Shown here: piece by piece, positions 50,120-60,615 of the stretch
How the letters are laid out: the number at the start of each line of letters is the position of its first letter
Numbering within the stretch: the stretch's first letter is position 1
Assembly (NCBI GenBank): GCA_025677815.1
Contig: JAIXMP010000032.1
Location: 186,001 to 250,000, forward strand
Reading direction: 5' to 3'
Origin: Phascolomyces articulosus
Lineage: Eukaryota > Mucoromycota > Mucoromycetes > Mucorales > Lichtheimiaceae
DNA: 64,000 nucleotides
Notes under the pieces: model-generated
The model's database searches: none
The model's input: the letters and a program-made list of their open reading frames with translations, nothing else
What the model was told of the DNA's origin: nothing
Translations under genes and position numbers: made by a program

Positions 50120-51955
50120 TTACTCCCATTCGATCTACAATAAAGAATCATAATAATAAAAAAGTTAATTAAACGAATCAAATCAATACAAACTATTAGA
50201 AAATCCAAACTTACGGTAGCTGGGGGCTTGGAACTGATATCATAAACGACACGATTGACACCCTTTACTTCATTAATGATTCTTGAACTAACGCGCTTCA
50301 AGCAAACGAACCATTCTGCACTAGCACAAATATCAGCGGTCATGAAATCCTTGGTTTCGACAGCACGAAGAGCAATGACTTGTTCATAAGTACGCTTATC
50401 ACCCATGACACCGACGGCCTTCACAGGCAACAAGGCAGCATAAGCTTGAGAGATTTGACGATAGAAACCATTCTTTTTGATTTCTTCAATGTAAATGTTA
50501 TCGGCCAAACGAGCAATTTCGACTTGTTCCTTGGTAACTTCACCCAAGACACGGATTGCAATACCTGGACCAGGGAAAGGATGACGCCAGACCAATTCAT
50601 CATCCAAACCAAGAATCTTACCCAAAGCACGAACTTCGTCCTTGAACAATTCACGAAGAGGTTCAATCAACTTGAGCTTCATGTCTTCAAGCAAACCACC
50701 GACATTGTGATGAGTCTTGATGGTAGCACTGGGACCCTTGAAGGAGATGGATTCAATGACATCAGGATAAAGTGTACCTTGAAGCAAATATTCAATATTA
50801 CCACCACATTCCTTGTCGACCAAAGCAGCTTCAGCTTCAAAGACTTCAATAAAGGTATTGCCAATGATCTTGCGCTTCTTTTCAGGATCAGTGACACCCT
50901 TCAAACGTTCCAAGAATAAATCAGAAGCATCACTAATCTTGATATTGATACCCATCTTTTCACCCAACATTTTCTTGACATTGGCACATTCGTTCAAACG
51001 CATCACACCGTTGTCGACGAGAATGGCATGGAAACGATCACCAATGGCTTCATGCATCAATTTGGCAGCAACAGAGGAATCAACACCACCAGAGACAGCA
51101 CCAATGACACGACCGTTAGGACCAACAATGCTACGAATACGTTCAATTTCCTTGTCAACAAAAGAGTCCATGCTCCATGAAGCAGCACATTCACAGATAC
51201 CAATGACAAAGTTCTTCAAGAGAGCTTGACCATCAACAGTATGGGTGACTTCGGGATGGAATTGAATACCAAAGAAGTGTTTTTCGTTATGTGCAACAGC
51301 AGCGAAAGGAGCAGTACGGGTATTAGCAATCACAGTGAAGCCAGGTGCAGCAGCGGATACTTGATCACCATGACTCATCCAGACCTAAAAAAAAAAAATT
51401 GACAGGTTTTTTTATCAGTTTTTTTTTCCTCAAAATATACCATATACAAACCAACTCCGCATAATCCCAGTTTTGTTCCTCCTTCTCATATTCAATATAT
51501 CATCTATAATAATGCTAAATGTTTACCTGAATATCACCAGATAAACCATCAAAGAGCTTATCAATAAAAGGATGATCGGGATGTTTGGCAACGGTAAGCA
51601 TAGCATGACCATATTCGCGATGATCACAAGCAACGACGGAACCTCCCATATGGGTGGTCATTTCTTGAAGACCATAACAGATACCAAGAATAGGGACACC
51701 AGCATCAAAGACAGCAGGGTCCACACGAGGGGCATCCTTGTCATAAACGGAATAAGGAGAACCAGACAAGATAATACCCTTAGGCTTAAAGTGAAGATCA
51801 GCCATTTTTTGAGTGCATGGTAACAATTCACAATAAACACCCAATTCACGAATACGCCGAGTAATCAAATGAGAATATTGAGAACCAAAGTCCAAAATAA
51901 GGACGGTATCGTAAAGTTGATTGACTTGGGTCACCTTGTCTTGGGTGGTCGACAT
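50120..51955 (-). CDS. GUA1: GMP synthase (glutamine-hydrolysing)
   Basis: Three exons (51955-51527, 51384-50215, 50134-50120) give 537 aa, the normal length for fungal GMP synthase. It converts XMP, ATP and glutamine to GMP in the cytosol, the last step of guanine nucleotide synthesis. The class I amidotransferase domain has nucleophile Cys93 (GICYG), His186 and Glu188 (FHPEV). The ATP-pyrophosphatase P-loop is SGGVDSS (241-247). The C-terminal dimerisation domain includes [17 protein letters not shown] and ends SSKPPATIEWE. The last exon codes only IEWE plus the stop; without it the frame would run into intron sequence. Codon use is more C-ending and restricted than in neighbouring genes, as expected for a well expressed gene. 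Confidence 0.96.
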
Positions 51956-53017
51956 TTTTGTCTTTTTTTTTAAATTTGGGGGGGAATATAGAACCAAAAG
52001 AAAAAAAAAGTTTCTTCTTTTCAAGTTTAAAGCACAAAAAAAAAAAAAAAAAGAGCTGTCACGGATTACCATTTTTGGAAATCAAAGGACCAGTGGCGGG
52101 TGATGTTAAAGTACCTGGCCAATCAAGTTAAAAGTTAACGCTTATTACATTCTACACGAATTATAAACCTGATGTGTTTTTTCGCGTTTCTAATCACCTG
52201 GCCACTTCTTCACTTCTTCCTTTTTGCTGATAGTTGACGAAGAGGAACATCAGCATCAACATTAACATATTAATAATCCTATTTGCTAAATAATTCATTT
52301 CATTAAGCAATGAAAAAACGTCGAGTACACATTAATTGGATAATGCTATTAATACCATTACTATTGTTACTTAACAATGATATGAATAGTCGTAAAAAAG
52401 TACTACTTTTATAACTATTACAAGATACTAAAAGTATAATTTTGATCAAGCATTAAGGAAATGATGTAAAATATCCCCTTACGATCATTTAAATGATGCT
52501 CGTGTGTTTTAATACCTAAAGAAACCTTAATTAATTTATATATAGAGATTTACAGTTCATTCATAAACAATATACCCTATATATAACTTTTTTATTCAAC
52601 ATACGCAAATTTATTCAGTCTGTCCAAACTCTATTGTAATGAAATCACAGGGATTGCTTCCTTTCTTTGCATCTTAGTTCCTTATTTTCTAAAAAAGGCC
52701 CACTCTCTTTTTGCAATCTTATTTTTGGCAGGTTCAGGAAAAATAATATACTTTGTAGACATATAGTATTGGATGAATCGAGATTTTTAACAATTTTTAT
52801 CACCTATATGATAAAAAGAATAGTAGTGCTATTACATAAACATACTGGATATTTTCTCTAGCATTTTATAAACTAGCTTCTATACTGTAAGATTTAACTT
52901 TGCACTTGCCGACTCAAGCACACTGGGAAAGATTCTCTTCTATTTTTTTTTTATTGTTTAAATATTACAACTTTGAAGTAAACCAATTCTGGAAGTTCCA
53001 GTACCCTACCTTTTTTC
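51956..53017. other. Intergenic, upstream of GMP synthase
   Basis: Contains the GUA1 promoter (poly-A/T and pyrimidine tracts at 51960-52060) and the 3' flank of the next minus-strand gene. No coding signal above background. Confidence 0.5.
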
Positions 53018-53668
53018 TCAAGCTAATTGTAAAGAGTGTTGTAAATCCATACTGAATCGTTTTCCTCCAGTCTTATCCACAATAACCAAGTTCACGGAGC
53101 TCAAAAACTCTTTGGAAGTCTCGATGACTTTTAATTCACATTCCAAATGCACTGTAGCATAAATATCTTCAGTCATTGAAACACCGAGCCCTCTTAAACT
53201 CTGTATCAATATGGTAACATACATAGCTCAATATTAGTAGCAGAAATTAATAAATCACAGCGACCACCCTTTTATCTACCTTCATGTTTTGCCCGATGGA
53301 AGCATTAATAAACTCAGTAAAAAGGATTCTTGGCAATTCTTTCACATCAATCGCTGGTAATGGAGGTGCTGATGATGGTGGTAGTGATAAGGAGGGAGAT
53401 CGATGAGAACTAGTGCTATCATGTTCTTGTGACTTCGGACGTGTGGAAAAGGCGGAAGGCAAGGTTGACAATGGCTTAGAAATAGTATTGTTGTTAAAGG
53501 ATAATAGTAATCCTGATGATGAAAGTACTTCAGGATCCGTTGCTGTGGTAATTTTTGTTGTAGGTGATGTACGTAACGTGGTAGGTCCAATGATAGTTGT
53601 AATATAGGAGCCAGTTCAATACCAGTATTAGCCAATGACGATGTTATTTTTGTTTTATAATGAGGCAT
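53018..53668 (-). CDS. Unrecognised 163-aa protein
   Basis: Three exons (53668-53623, 53542-53280, 53200-53018) with clean GT-AG introns of 80 and 79 nt keep frame from MPHYKTKITSSLANT to a TGA. Residues about 16-75 are Ser/Pro/Thr-rich and look disordered. From IDVKELPRILFTEFINASIG onward the protein looks folded, alternating strands and helices (DIYATVHLECELKVIETSKE, SSVNLVIVDKTGG). I do not recognise the family. The first exon is short, and an upstream start cannot be excluded. The region just upstream is decayed, so a 5' truncation is also possible. Confidence 0.5.
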
Positions 53669-53790
53669 TGATAGTGTGTTAGTAGCTTGTTTATCCGATG
53701 GCTATTTTCGTGCTATAGCACTTCTTTCGAATAATAATGTTTTTGTTAATTATGACGATGTTGATATAATAATAATGGTGATAGAATTAG

Positions 53791-54130
53791 TTAAGAATGT
53801 TTGTTTTTGTTTTTTTTCGTTGTGTCCCCAGTGCCTATCAAAGATTTACGTTTACTACCAGTCTTCTATTTTTGTACAGCAGACATGGTGCAATAAGTTT
53901 CCCCATGATGCCAATTTGCCTTCTGCTTCTGCAGGGCTTCGACCTTTACTTGTATCCTATCAGGTTTTAACAATTGAAAAATTGATTCCTGAAGTATCTA
54001 CCAACGGTAGGAACACCCTCAGATCAAAGAAGACGTTTTTGGTTTTGGAGGTAGGATGGAAATGCCAATCATGATACGTTTCTTCTATCCATATATGATT
54101 CACAATTTCAATTTGTTTTGTTTTTCCATA
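53791..54130 (-). pseudogene. Decayed fragment of an unidentified protein gene
   Basis: Read on the minus strand it gives a convincing protein-like path: IEIVNHIWIEETYHDWHFHP, KNVFFDLRVFLPLVDTSG, INFSIVK, GRSPAEAEGKLASWGNLLHH, VCCTKIEDW, then KRKSLIGTGDT and a stop near 53791. The path needs frame changes near an AAAACC run and an AAAGG run (each avoids stop codons) and at GACTGGTAG. There is no start codon. This is either an old gene copy with indels or, less likely, sequencing errors in homopolymers. Function unknown. Confidence 0.45.
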
Positions 54131-54707
54131 TCAAAGTTCTTGATGTTTCCACTATAGAAATCACAATAGTAAGTACATTATATATTAGTATTATAGACTA
54201 TATATTCAACAGTATAATATTACATAGATGTATTTTTTTTTGGTCAAAACTAGTCAAAGAAAGTAGAAAATAAACCCTTCTTACTAGCATCTTCTATTAT
54301 TCAACAAAACGAGGTACTATTCCTGTCATTGTATTACTTTTTTTTTACTTATCCTATTTTTATTTAACTTCCACTCTAATAAAAAAAACACCAGCTTTTC
54401 TATATTATACGACTTTATTTGCCATAGAAGGAGGTCTACCTACGCCTTTCTAGCCTCTGTATAAAATTAGGAAGGCCCGTTGTCACTTACAACCAAAAAT
54501 TTTGCATTCAATAACGAAAAACCCATACCTTCATAAATGAACATCCTCCCCTTTTAGCTGAAAACTTCTGGCCTTTATAACTAAAATTATATCTATTCCT
54601 GAAAAACATTTGTTTTATCACCGCTTATCAACATCACCCTTAACAACAGAATTCAAATTCCTTATTAGGAAAATACCCTGAGAAATATAGTGCTTCATTA
54701 ATAAAAA
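54131..54707. other. Spacer before the nested transposons
   Basis: AT-rich; I see no gene. Possible imperfect palindromic words around 54430-54480 (CTACCTACGCC...GGAAGGCC). Confidence 0.4.
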
Positions 54708-54735
54708 CAGACCTCTGTAGAGGTTAGGGAGTCAC
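54708..54735 (+). repeat. Left terminal inverted repeat of the outer element
   Basis: Begins CAGACCTCTGTAGAGG and pairs with 60415-60442. Confidence 0.65.
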
Positions 54736-55486
54736 TCTCTGGATTTTTTCCTCGAGCCTTTTTTTAAACCCCTGCTTTGCCTTTCTTTTCTCCCACTGAT
54801 GTCCATCTATCTATCTATCTCAAATACTCATGCATTACATTATTCTTTAACGCATTTTGTTCTTTAAACCATAAATGATGTATATAATTATTATACGCAT
54901 GATTCCTTATAGATAATGTGCTCATCCGAATTACCTTATTTGGAGCGATTGCTTCACAGCATTTTGGAGTCTCTAGTTAGATAAATATAAATAATATTGT
55001 TAATCATGAGTAGAATACCCCTATGTGTGCATTATGGTATCAGATATGTCTGGTTATAATCATGAGGCTTTTATTCTATTATTCAAGCAGAGGTTTAGAG
55101 GACCATTATTACAGTTAATAACAAGGGAATAGCATAACTACAATTACTGTGTCCCTATTAACGTGAAATTATGTGGTGTTTGACATATACTATGCTAAAT
55201 CCTACAACAAAAAACTATACAAGTGAATGTTTTGTGTTATTTTTATGATAAATAATTATAATGTTCCTTCCTACTGATTATATGGATGGCATTAAGTATG
55301 GATAAGGGATTGTACAAGGTTTCTTATTAATAAATAATAGCTGCTATGTTAAAACAAAATACAACATTTTTGATGAACCTATAACGTGGCCCACAAATAT
55401 TAAAAACCTGGAAAGGTTGTTCATTATAAAAAAATAATAACTACATTATGCTATTATGTTTAGTTGCCTGCTTTGATGAATAATAA

Positions 55487-55495
55487 GTCATCCAG
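55487..55495 (+). repeat. 9-bp target-site duplication (left copy)
   Basis: GTCATCCAG, identical to 59694-59702 immediately outside the right inverted repeat. Nine base pairs is the usual size for Mutator-like elements. Confidence 0.85.
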
Positions 55496-55525
55496 GGGTG
55501 GTGTGTTTTTTTGTGGGCTTTTTGG
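55496..55525 (+). repeat. Left terminal inverted repeat of the MULE
   Basis: GGGTGGTGTG followed by T7 and GTGGG; pairs with 59664-59693 with one indel and a few mismatches. Confidence 0.8.
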
Positions 55526-55890
55526 CATTTTTGTGTATTTAGCCACAGATTTTTTGTGTACTTCGCCACCGGTGTGGATGTTACACAGTACTTTGGGTAT
55601 TATAAAAAGCGACTTTTTTTGTGTACTTTTTTTTGTGTACTTTTTTTTAGGGGCCTGTCTCTTCATGGCGCTCACTCCCCTCACTCAAAAGATTTTTTTT
55701 GTGTGGTATTTTTTGTGTGGTTTTTTTTTTTTTTTGTGGTTTTTTTTTTTTTTGTGGTTTTTTTTTTTGGTGTGGTATAAACTAGGTATCTATCATTTAC
55801 AGCATTATATAGTCCATATTACAAGCGATTTTTTTTGTGTGGTATTTTTTGTGTGGCAAATTCAAAATGTACTTTTTGTGTGGTTTATCA
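55526..55890 (+). repeat. Subterminal T-rich GTGT(A/G)G repeats in the MULE
   Basis: About ten irregular repeats of T6-T15 followed by GTGTAC, GTGTGG or GTGG. They resemble the terminal repeat itself (T7-GTGGG). They lie only on the 3' side of the transposase gene and may be extra transposase-binding sites or slippage products. The ORFs through this stretch are compositional artefacts. Confidence 0.6.
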
Positions 55891-56381
55891 AGTGATTTTT
55901 ATTCATCTTTTTTTTAAAAAAAACTATCTTAGGCTCTGGTTACAATAGTTATAACTATTCTATTTAACTATTCTATTGACTATATATATCTAATATTTGT
56001 CACTTACCAAGTATATTGAACTATTTACTAACAACGTCATATAATCATACAACTTTACTTCACCAATTCACCTCAGGTTCACATAATTCAACCTGAGTAA
56101 ACCATACCTTATTCACACATGACAAATACATATTGATCCACTTGATCGTACAATATAAAGGCATATAGACCATCCTTATATGAAACCCGAAAGAATAAAA
56201 CAAAACAACAATTGAAATAAACAACAAGAAAAAAAGTCATCAACTTATCTCCAAATGGGTCATTGCCCGTCTATGTTACGAATTAGTTAAATTATAATGC
56301 TTTGTCAGTTAACTATAATGAGTGAAAAGAAAAAAAAAGTTAGTACCATTTTGGTTAACCATATTGAATATTACATACATG

Positions 56382-59300
56382 TTAAATATGGTGTCTTTGG
56401 TGATAAAAATCCAACCATGTTGTTGATAGTTGCTTTCTCTTCACATAAGGTTCATAGGTGAGTTCCAAACGTGGCCATTGCATATGATTAATTGCTTCGT
56501 CTTTCATGATAACTGTATAGAAATGTATTCTATCCAAGTGTAATATAATGGGGGTTTTGTCGTCATCTGTATTCTCTGTTTCGACATATGGCAAGAATGT
56601 AAATGATGCTTCAATGGGAGTTGTCAATACAATGACTGGTCGATTATAAACTTGAGCTAAAACAATTGGACATTCCAGATTGTCAAACCACAACCCCATT
56701 GTCACCGGTCCTTCTGGCTGATCAAACTTCTTCATCAATTTATGGTAAAGTGTTTCACCAAACATATCCTTAAACAGTGTCGATTGCTGTTCCATTTTTG
56801 TCTTCATACATAACTTGACAACAAAACACTGGTCTTCTTTTCCATAAATTGCAAAAGATGCAGCCCGCCAACCACAGTTACCATCATCAACAGGGCTATA
56901 TCTCCCAATAACGCCTTCTTTATCCAACTTGAACTGGCGCATATGTAAATCCGACATGGGAAGAAGGTTAAACTCACGGACCATCGGCTTAAACATCTTC
57001 TCTCTATACAAATAAAACATAACCAGTTATAAATTTTAAAAACATACCATGTTTCTTTTTTTTTATCAGTTATCGGCAATCTGCCTTCTCACCTAGCAGA
57101 CTTTTCATTTATCATCTTCATTCGTTTTAATTCGCGTTCCTCTTCTTCCATTCTTCTTCTCTTCTTGTTCTCCTTATATTCTTCACGTATTTGGTTTGCT
57201 TGCTGCTCGCGCCTGGCTGCCAACAATTCTCGTCTCGACTTACCATGCTCCTCCTTCGGCTGGTCTTTTTTATCGCCGTCAACCTTTCCCTTCTCATCAC
57301 CACTCTTTTCTTTTTTCTTTTCTTCCCCTATATAACACAACACATTAATGTAAATGTATGGAATATATATAAAATATCAAAATGTAAACAGTACAATAAA
57401 TGAAAATCGGGTACTAACCATGACCAAGAAGAGCTTTGGTAGTGTCAGGTGCACGTCCATCGTTTATAAATCTCTCCTTCTTTGGCTTTGAACTATCATA
57501 AAAAGAAATATATAAGTACACTAGCTAATCATACAAAAATATGATAATACCTTTTATTTTGAGTGTCTTTAACTCTGAAGCCATTGTCAAAGCATTCAAA
57601 GTCTTTTTCCAGTGATTGTAAGTAATAAAACATTTGACGTAATGTTTCAATCACTGGTTTCTTGGCATGAACAATCCTATAAAGATCTCGATGGTACGCC
57701 TCAATGCCATTGGTTGTACGACATTTATTTTCTTGCAATTCTTTCTTCAAGACAGCCTTTGATCTGAAAATCATTACCGCAATTTCATCTCTTGTCCACC
57801 ATTTTAACCAACGATGGCAGTTTGGAAATTCGTTGTGTAGATCCTGTACTGCACTATTGAATGTCTTTTCGGTTTTGGCATTATACATCTTGTTCGTCAA
57901 ATTCAAAAAATTATCATCAAAGCCACGAGGAACGACAAAGTGATTGCTGACTATGCGCTGGACCGACTGCTTCCAATGATGATAGCATCCACGAAGGAGC
58001 GTAGTTGCATCAATGTTGCTTCGAGGAAACGCATCCATAAACGCATCAAGAAAACCTTGACGTTGGGATTGGGAAAAATCCATAACCTATAACAATATAT
58101 ATATATAGTTCATACATTCAAAAATCACGTACCAGTAAGCAATACAATCAAAATACAGCCGGTTTCGCCGTTCATGTTTACAATGCAACTCGACAATATT
58201 GTGGCTGTTAAGTTACTTGTTTTCACGTCCTTATTCTATGTTCTACAACCTCCCCTCGTCCATATAGTATATGCTCCTTCTATATCAAACATGCTCACAT
58301 GCTCAAGACATTTTTTCATACCCATATCCTTATCACAAACTTCATTAACTGAACCTCTCAATACCCTTTCCCTTTCACCCATCACTCTTTCACCAATCAC
58401 CTTTTCATCCAAGCCTTTTACCCCATCACTCGCTCACCATCAAAACACTCATTCTATCACCAACCATCTACACTACAGTAGATCATTTTATACACTTACC
58501 AGCCCCGAAAAATTAATATCCAGTTCCTCGTCTGACTTGCCAAATGCAAATGCAAAGGTACGAAAGAAGGATAGAAAATAAGCCTTGAAATGTGTGGCTG
58601 TCAAACCATCAAGAACAGCTTGAAAAACCACACCAAACTTACCCGTCTCTTCAAAAAATATATTTGTAGAACACAGGTAATAACCCTTCGAGAAACAATC
58701 GTATGTGACGTCGGTGAGGATAGGGTAAGATTGAAAATCGACACGAGCAGCAACAGTTGGGGCACAGAACGTAATGCAGAATTTGCCGGGTGTTATATCG
58801 GTCGATTGGAGGTAATCGGGAAACTCCTCAATAAGATTACCAAGCTCGTCACTAGCAGATTCCAATGAGGGGCGGCTTGAAGGGAGTTTTCCTCTCTTGA
58901 CAAGAAAATTACGTCGGTAACGTTTAATTTTGCCGAGACGATGCAATGTCTTGCTGATTTTGATCATTGGTCGTGCTGGTTGTTGTGGACGTATACTGCT
59001 GGTGCCAACTTTCAACGCGTATGCTGTTTCTGACGGGCATTCAAGCACACGTTCCTCCACTTGGTCAAGAACTTCCATGGTGTCATGCAATGGTTCAAAC
59101 CTGTTATGAGTGTGTGTGCCTTGATGGTCAAGTGTACCTATTCTCCCAGTAAACTTGAAGTTCACTCTAACTGAACAACAAATGTGCTGCAAGGAGTGTT
59201 CATTACAGAATTCACAAGTGCCTTTGACCTGCTTTTCTATACCTTTAGGCGTACTCATGGGTCTGATTATCTTGCCACACGACTTATTGGTACAGTTTAC

Positions 59301-59489
59301 TGCACCCAAACAAATCTTGGTGATACTGAGGCCATTCTTGATGTGGCCATAATTTCTTTGGAAAAGCTGCCATCCAATGCTCATGTCATACACATATTCT
59401 TTTTCGTTGTTTTTGCTGTTTTCCTTTTTAGCTTCGCGAAGTTGGATTTGGTAAATATTTTTACCATCAGGAAATTGAGGGAAAGACAT
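56382..59489 (-). CDS. MULE transposase fused to OTU-type cysteine protease
   Basis: Five exons (59489-58500, 58086-57551, 57492-57419, 57327-57093, 57003-56382) give 818 aa in frame. Residues about 35-130 carry a Cys/His module (CTNKSC, CEFC at 92-95, CC, then HQGTHTH) resembling the GCM-type zinc domain of MULE transposases. The DDE core has Asp260 (LTDVTYD), Asp333 (VMDFSQSQRQGF), the MULE motif RGCYHHWKQ (Cys364) and Glu459 (TTNGIEAYHRDLY). Residues about 520-610 are a highly charged coiled-coil linker. Residues about 612-790 form an OTU-like protease with DDGNCGWRA (Asp652, Cys655) and a C-terminal RIHFYTV (His772). The transposase should cut and paste the element; the protease may remove ubiquitin-type modifiers or process the fusion (inference). 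Intron 1 (413 nt) is unusually long, but its removal joins FSGL to VMDF exactly at the conserved motif. The last three introns are 58-89 nt. Confidence 0.87.
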
Positions 59490-59663
59490 GGTACAGTAAT
59501 AAAACAGTGATAATGTAATTGGAAGTAATTAAGAAGTAAGAATAATTCAAACAATTTACAAGAGTATCCTTTTAATGTATTCATTTAATTGCGTATAGAC
59601 TGCTTTTCCTCTTCCCCGACTGCTTTTCTTCTCGCCTATTTCAATTTTTTGTCAGCTGCTAAA

Positions 59664-59693
59664 TCAAAAAACCCCACAAAAAAACACTCACCC
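59664..59693 (-). repeat. Right terminal inverted repeat of the MULE
   Basis: In reverse complement reads GGGTGAGTG, T7, GTGGGG. It ends exactly at the right copy of the 9-bp duplication and lies about 175 bp upstream of the transposase start codon, so it probably overlaps the promoter. Confidence 0.8.
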
Positions 59694-59702
59694 GTCATCC
59701 AG
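59694..59702 (+). repeat. 9-bp target-site duplication (right copy)
   Basis: GTCATCCAG, identical to 55487-55495. Confidence 0.85.
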
Positions 59703-60414
59703 CTACCTATAATTAATACAATCAAGAGACTTTATGGTGGCTAGTATGTTATTCTAAGCTTATACTTATAAACCTTTGACTCATACTTGGACAAGGCATA
59801 TAATAAATTATATACTGTTAATATCTTACTCATTAACTATAATATAAATAATAAAATCGACCCTTCATAATGTACACTTTGGAAAATTTGAATATAGTAT
59901 ATAATAAAATTATGTACTCTGATTGAACTGATGGTGACTCATCGTTTTATAAAATGAAAATAAAAAAAAATATAAAAACCATTGACAAAAGCTTGTTTTT
60001 AGCAATGAAAATATTGAGTAATAACAGTATGATCAATATTATTGTCATCACAGGATCATGCTATACAACATTGTTCAATAATAAAAAATGATTTTTTTTT
60101 TGGAAAATTGGAAAAATGGGTTAAAAATGGCCAAAAGCACCCTTTGGTTTTTATTCAAAAATTGCCCATTTTTCCATTCCACTCCTCAACTTCAATGGTT
60201 TTTTTTCTCAACCCAAAAAAAACGTACATGCATGATACTGGTATCAAAAGTCTTCTCTTTCTTTGCTTAAAATTATATAGAAATACTAAAGTGACCAAAA
60301 AATATTTTGCATGGCATCACTAGAGGTCAAGTTGCCTATTAATTAAACCATCCTATCTTTTACTATTACATTTCAAAACCTATTCTAGTAAAATCTGCAA
60401 AATCCTAGTGAGTG
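59703..60414. other. Right part of the outer element
   Basis: AT-rich DNA inside the outer inverted repeats. The ORF at 60042-60323 is Phe/Lys-rich from poly-A/T tracts and not convincing. No transposase motif seen. Confidence 0.45.
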
Positions 60415-60442
60415 GTGACTCCCTGACCTTTATAGAGGTCTG
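60415..60442 (-). repeat. Right terminal inverted repeat of the outer element
   Basis: Reverse complement begins CAGACCTCTATAAAGGTCAG; pairs with 54708-54735. Confidence 0.65.
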
Positions 60443-60615
60443 TTTTGAAGACATGAGTCTAAAAGCTAATCGAAATTAGTACAGATACCTGGTACTAAAT
60501 TGCTGGGTCTGAACATTGAAAATAATTTAGAACCAAGGGGTTTCTTCAATTATGTCTCTCTATTTCTGAATTATCCTTTTTTTTTTTTACTTAAACAATT
60601 TTTATTTTAATAAGC

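Larger units (their letters stand above)
55496..59693 (-). mobile_element. Complete Mutator-like DNA transposon with OTU protease
   Basis: This 4198-bp element is bounded by imperfect inverted repeats of about 30 bp (left GGGTGGTGTGTTTTTTTGTG, right in reverse complement GGGTGAGTGTTTTTTTGTGG) and flanked by a perfect 9-bp duplication GTCATCCAG. It carries one intact five-exon gene on the minus strand, a 5' leader of about 200 bp and a 3' region of about 890 bp full of T-rich GTGTGG repeats. Perfect duplication, intact catalytic residues and an uninterrupted frame argue for a recent insertion and possible activity (inference). It sits within an older element. Confidence 0.88.
54708..60442. mobile_element. 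Older inverted-repeat element split by a MULE insertion
   Basis: The 28 bases at 54708-54735 (starting CAGACCTCTGTAGAGGTTAG) match the reverse complement of 60415-60442 (starting CAGACCTCTATAAAGGTCAG) at 25 of 28 positions. Each copy contains its own short palindrome (ACCTCT...AGAGGT). Removing the MULE at 55496-59693 and one duplicated target leaves about 1.5 kb of AT-rich DNA without a recognisable transposase, so the outer element is probably non-autonomous or decayed. I found no target-site duplication outside the repeats, and the superfamily is not assigned. Confidence 0.6.

Noticed and set aside
50380..50919. 179-codon plus-strand frame opposite GMP synthase (with 50813-51229)
   Set aside because: Shadow of the strongly biased GUA1 codons; the minus strand carries all GMP synthase motifs.
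52667..52861. 64-codon plus-strand ORF between GMP synthase and the 163-aa gene
   Set aside because: Composition equals the surrounding AT-rich DNA; no motif.
55464..55895. Phe/Cys/Val-rich plus-strand ORFs at the left end of the MULE
   Set aside because: Direct translation of T-run/GTGTGG repeats; they start in the target duplication.
58174..58581. 135-codon plus-strand frame in the MULE transposase intron
   Set aside because: It lies mostly in intron 1, is Ser/Thr/Pro repeat-like, and conflicts with the complete minus-strand transposase model.
54694..60452. Target-site duplication for the outer element
   Set aside because: Flanks AATAAAAA (left) and TTTTGAAG (right) do not match at 2-9 bp, so none is claimed.
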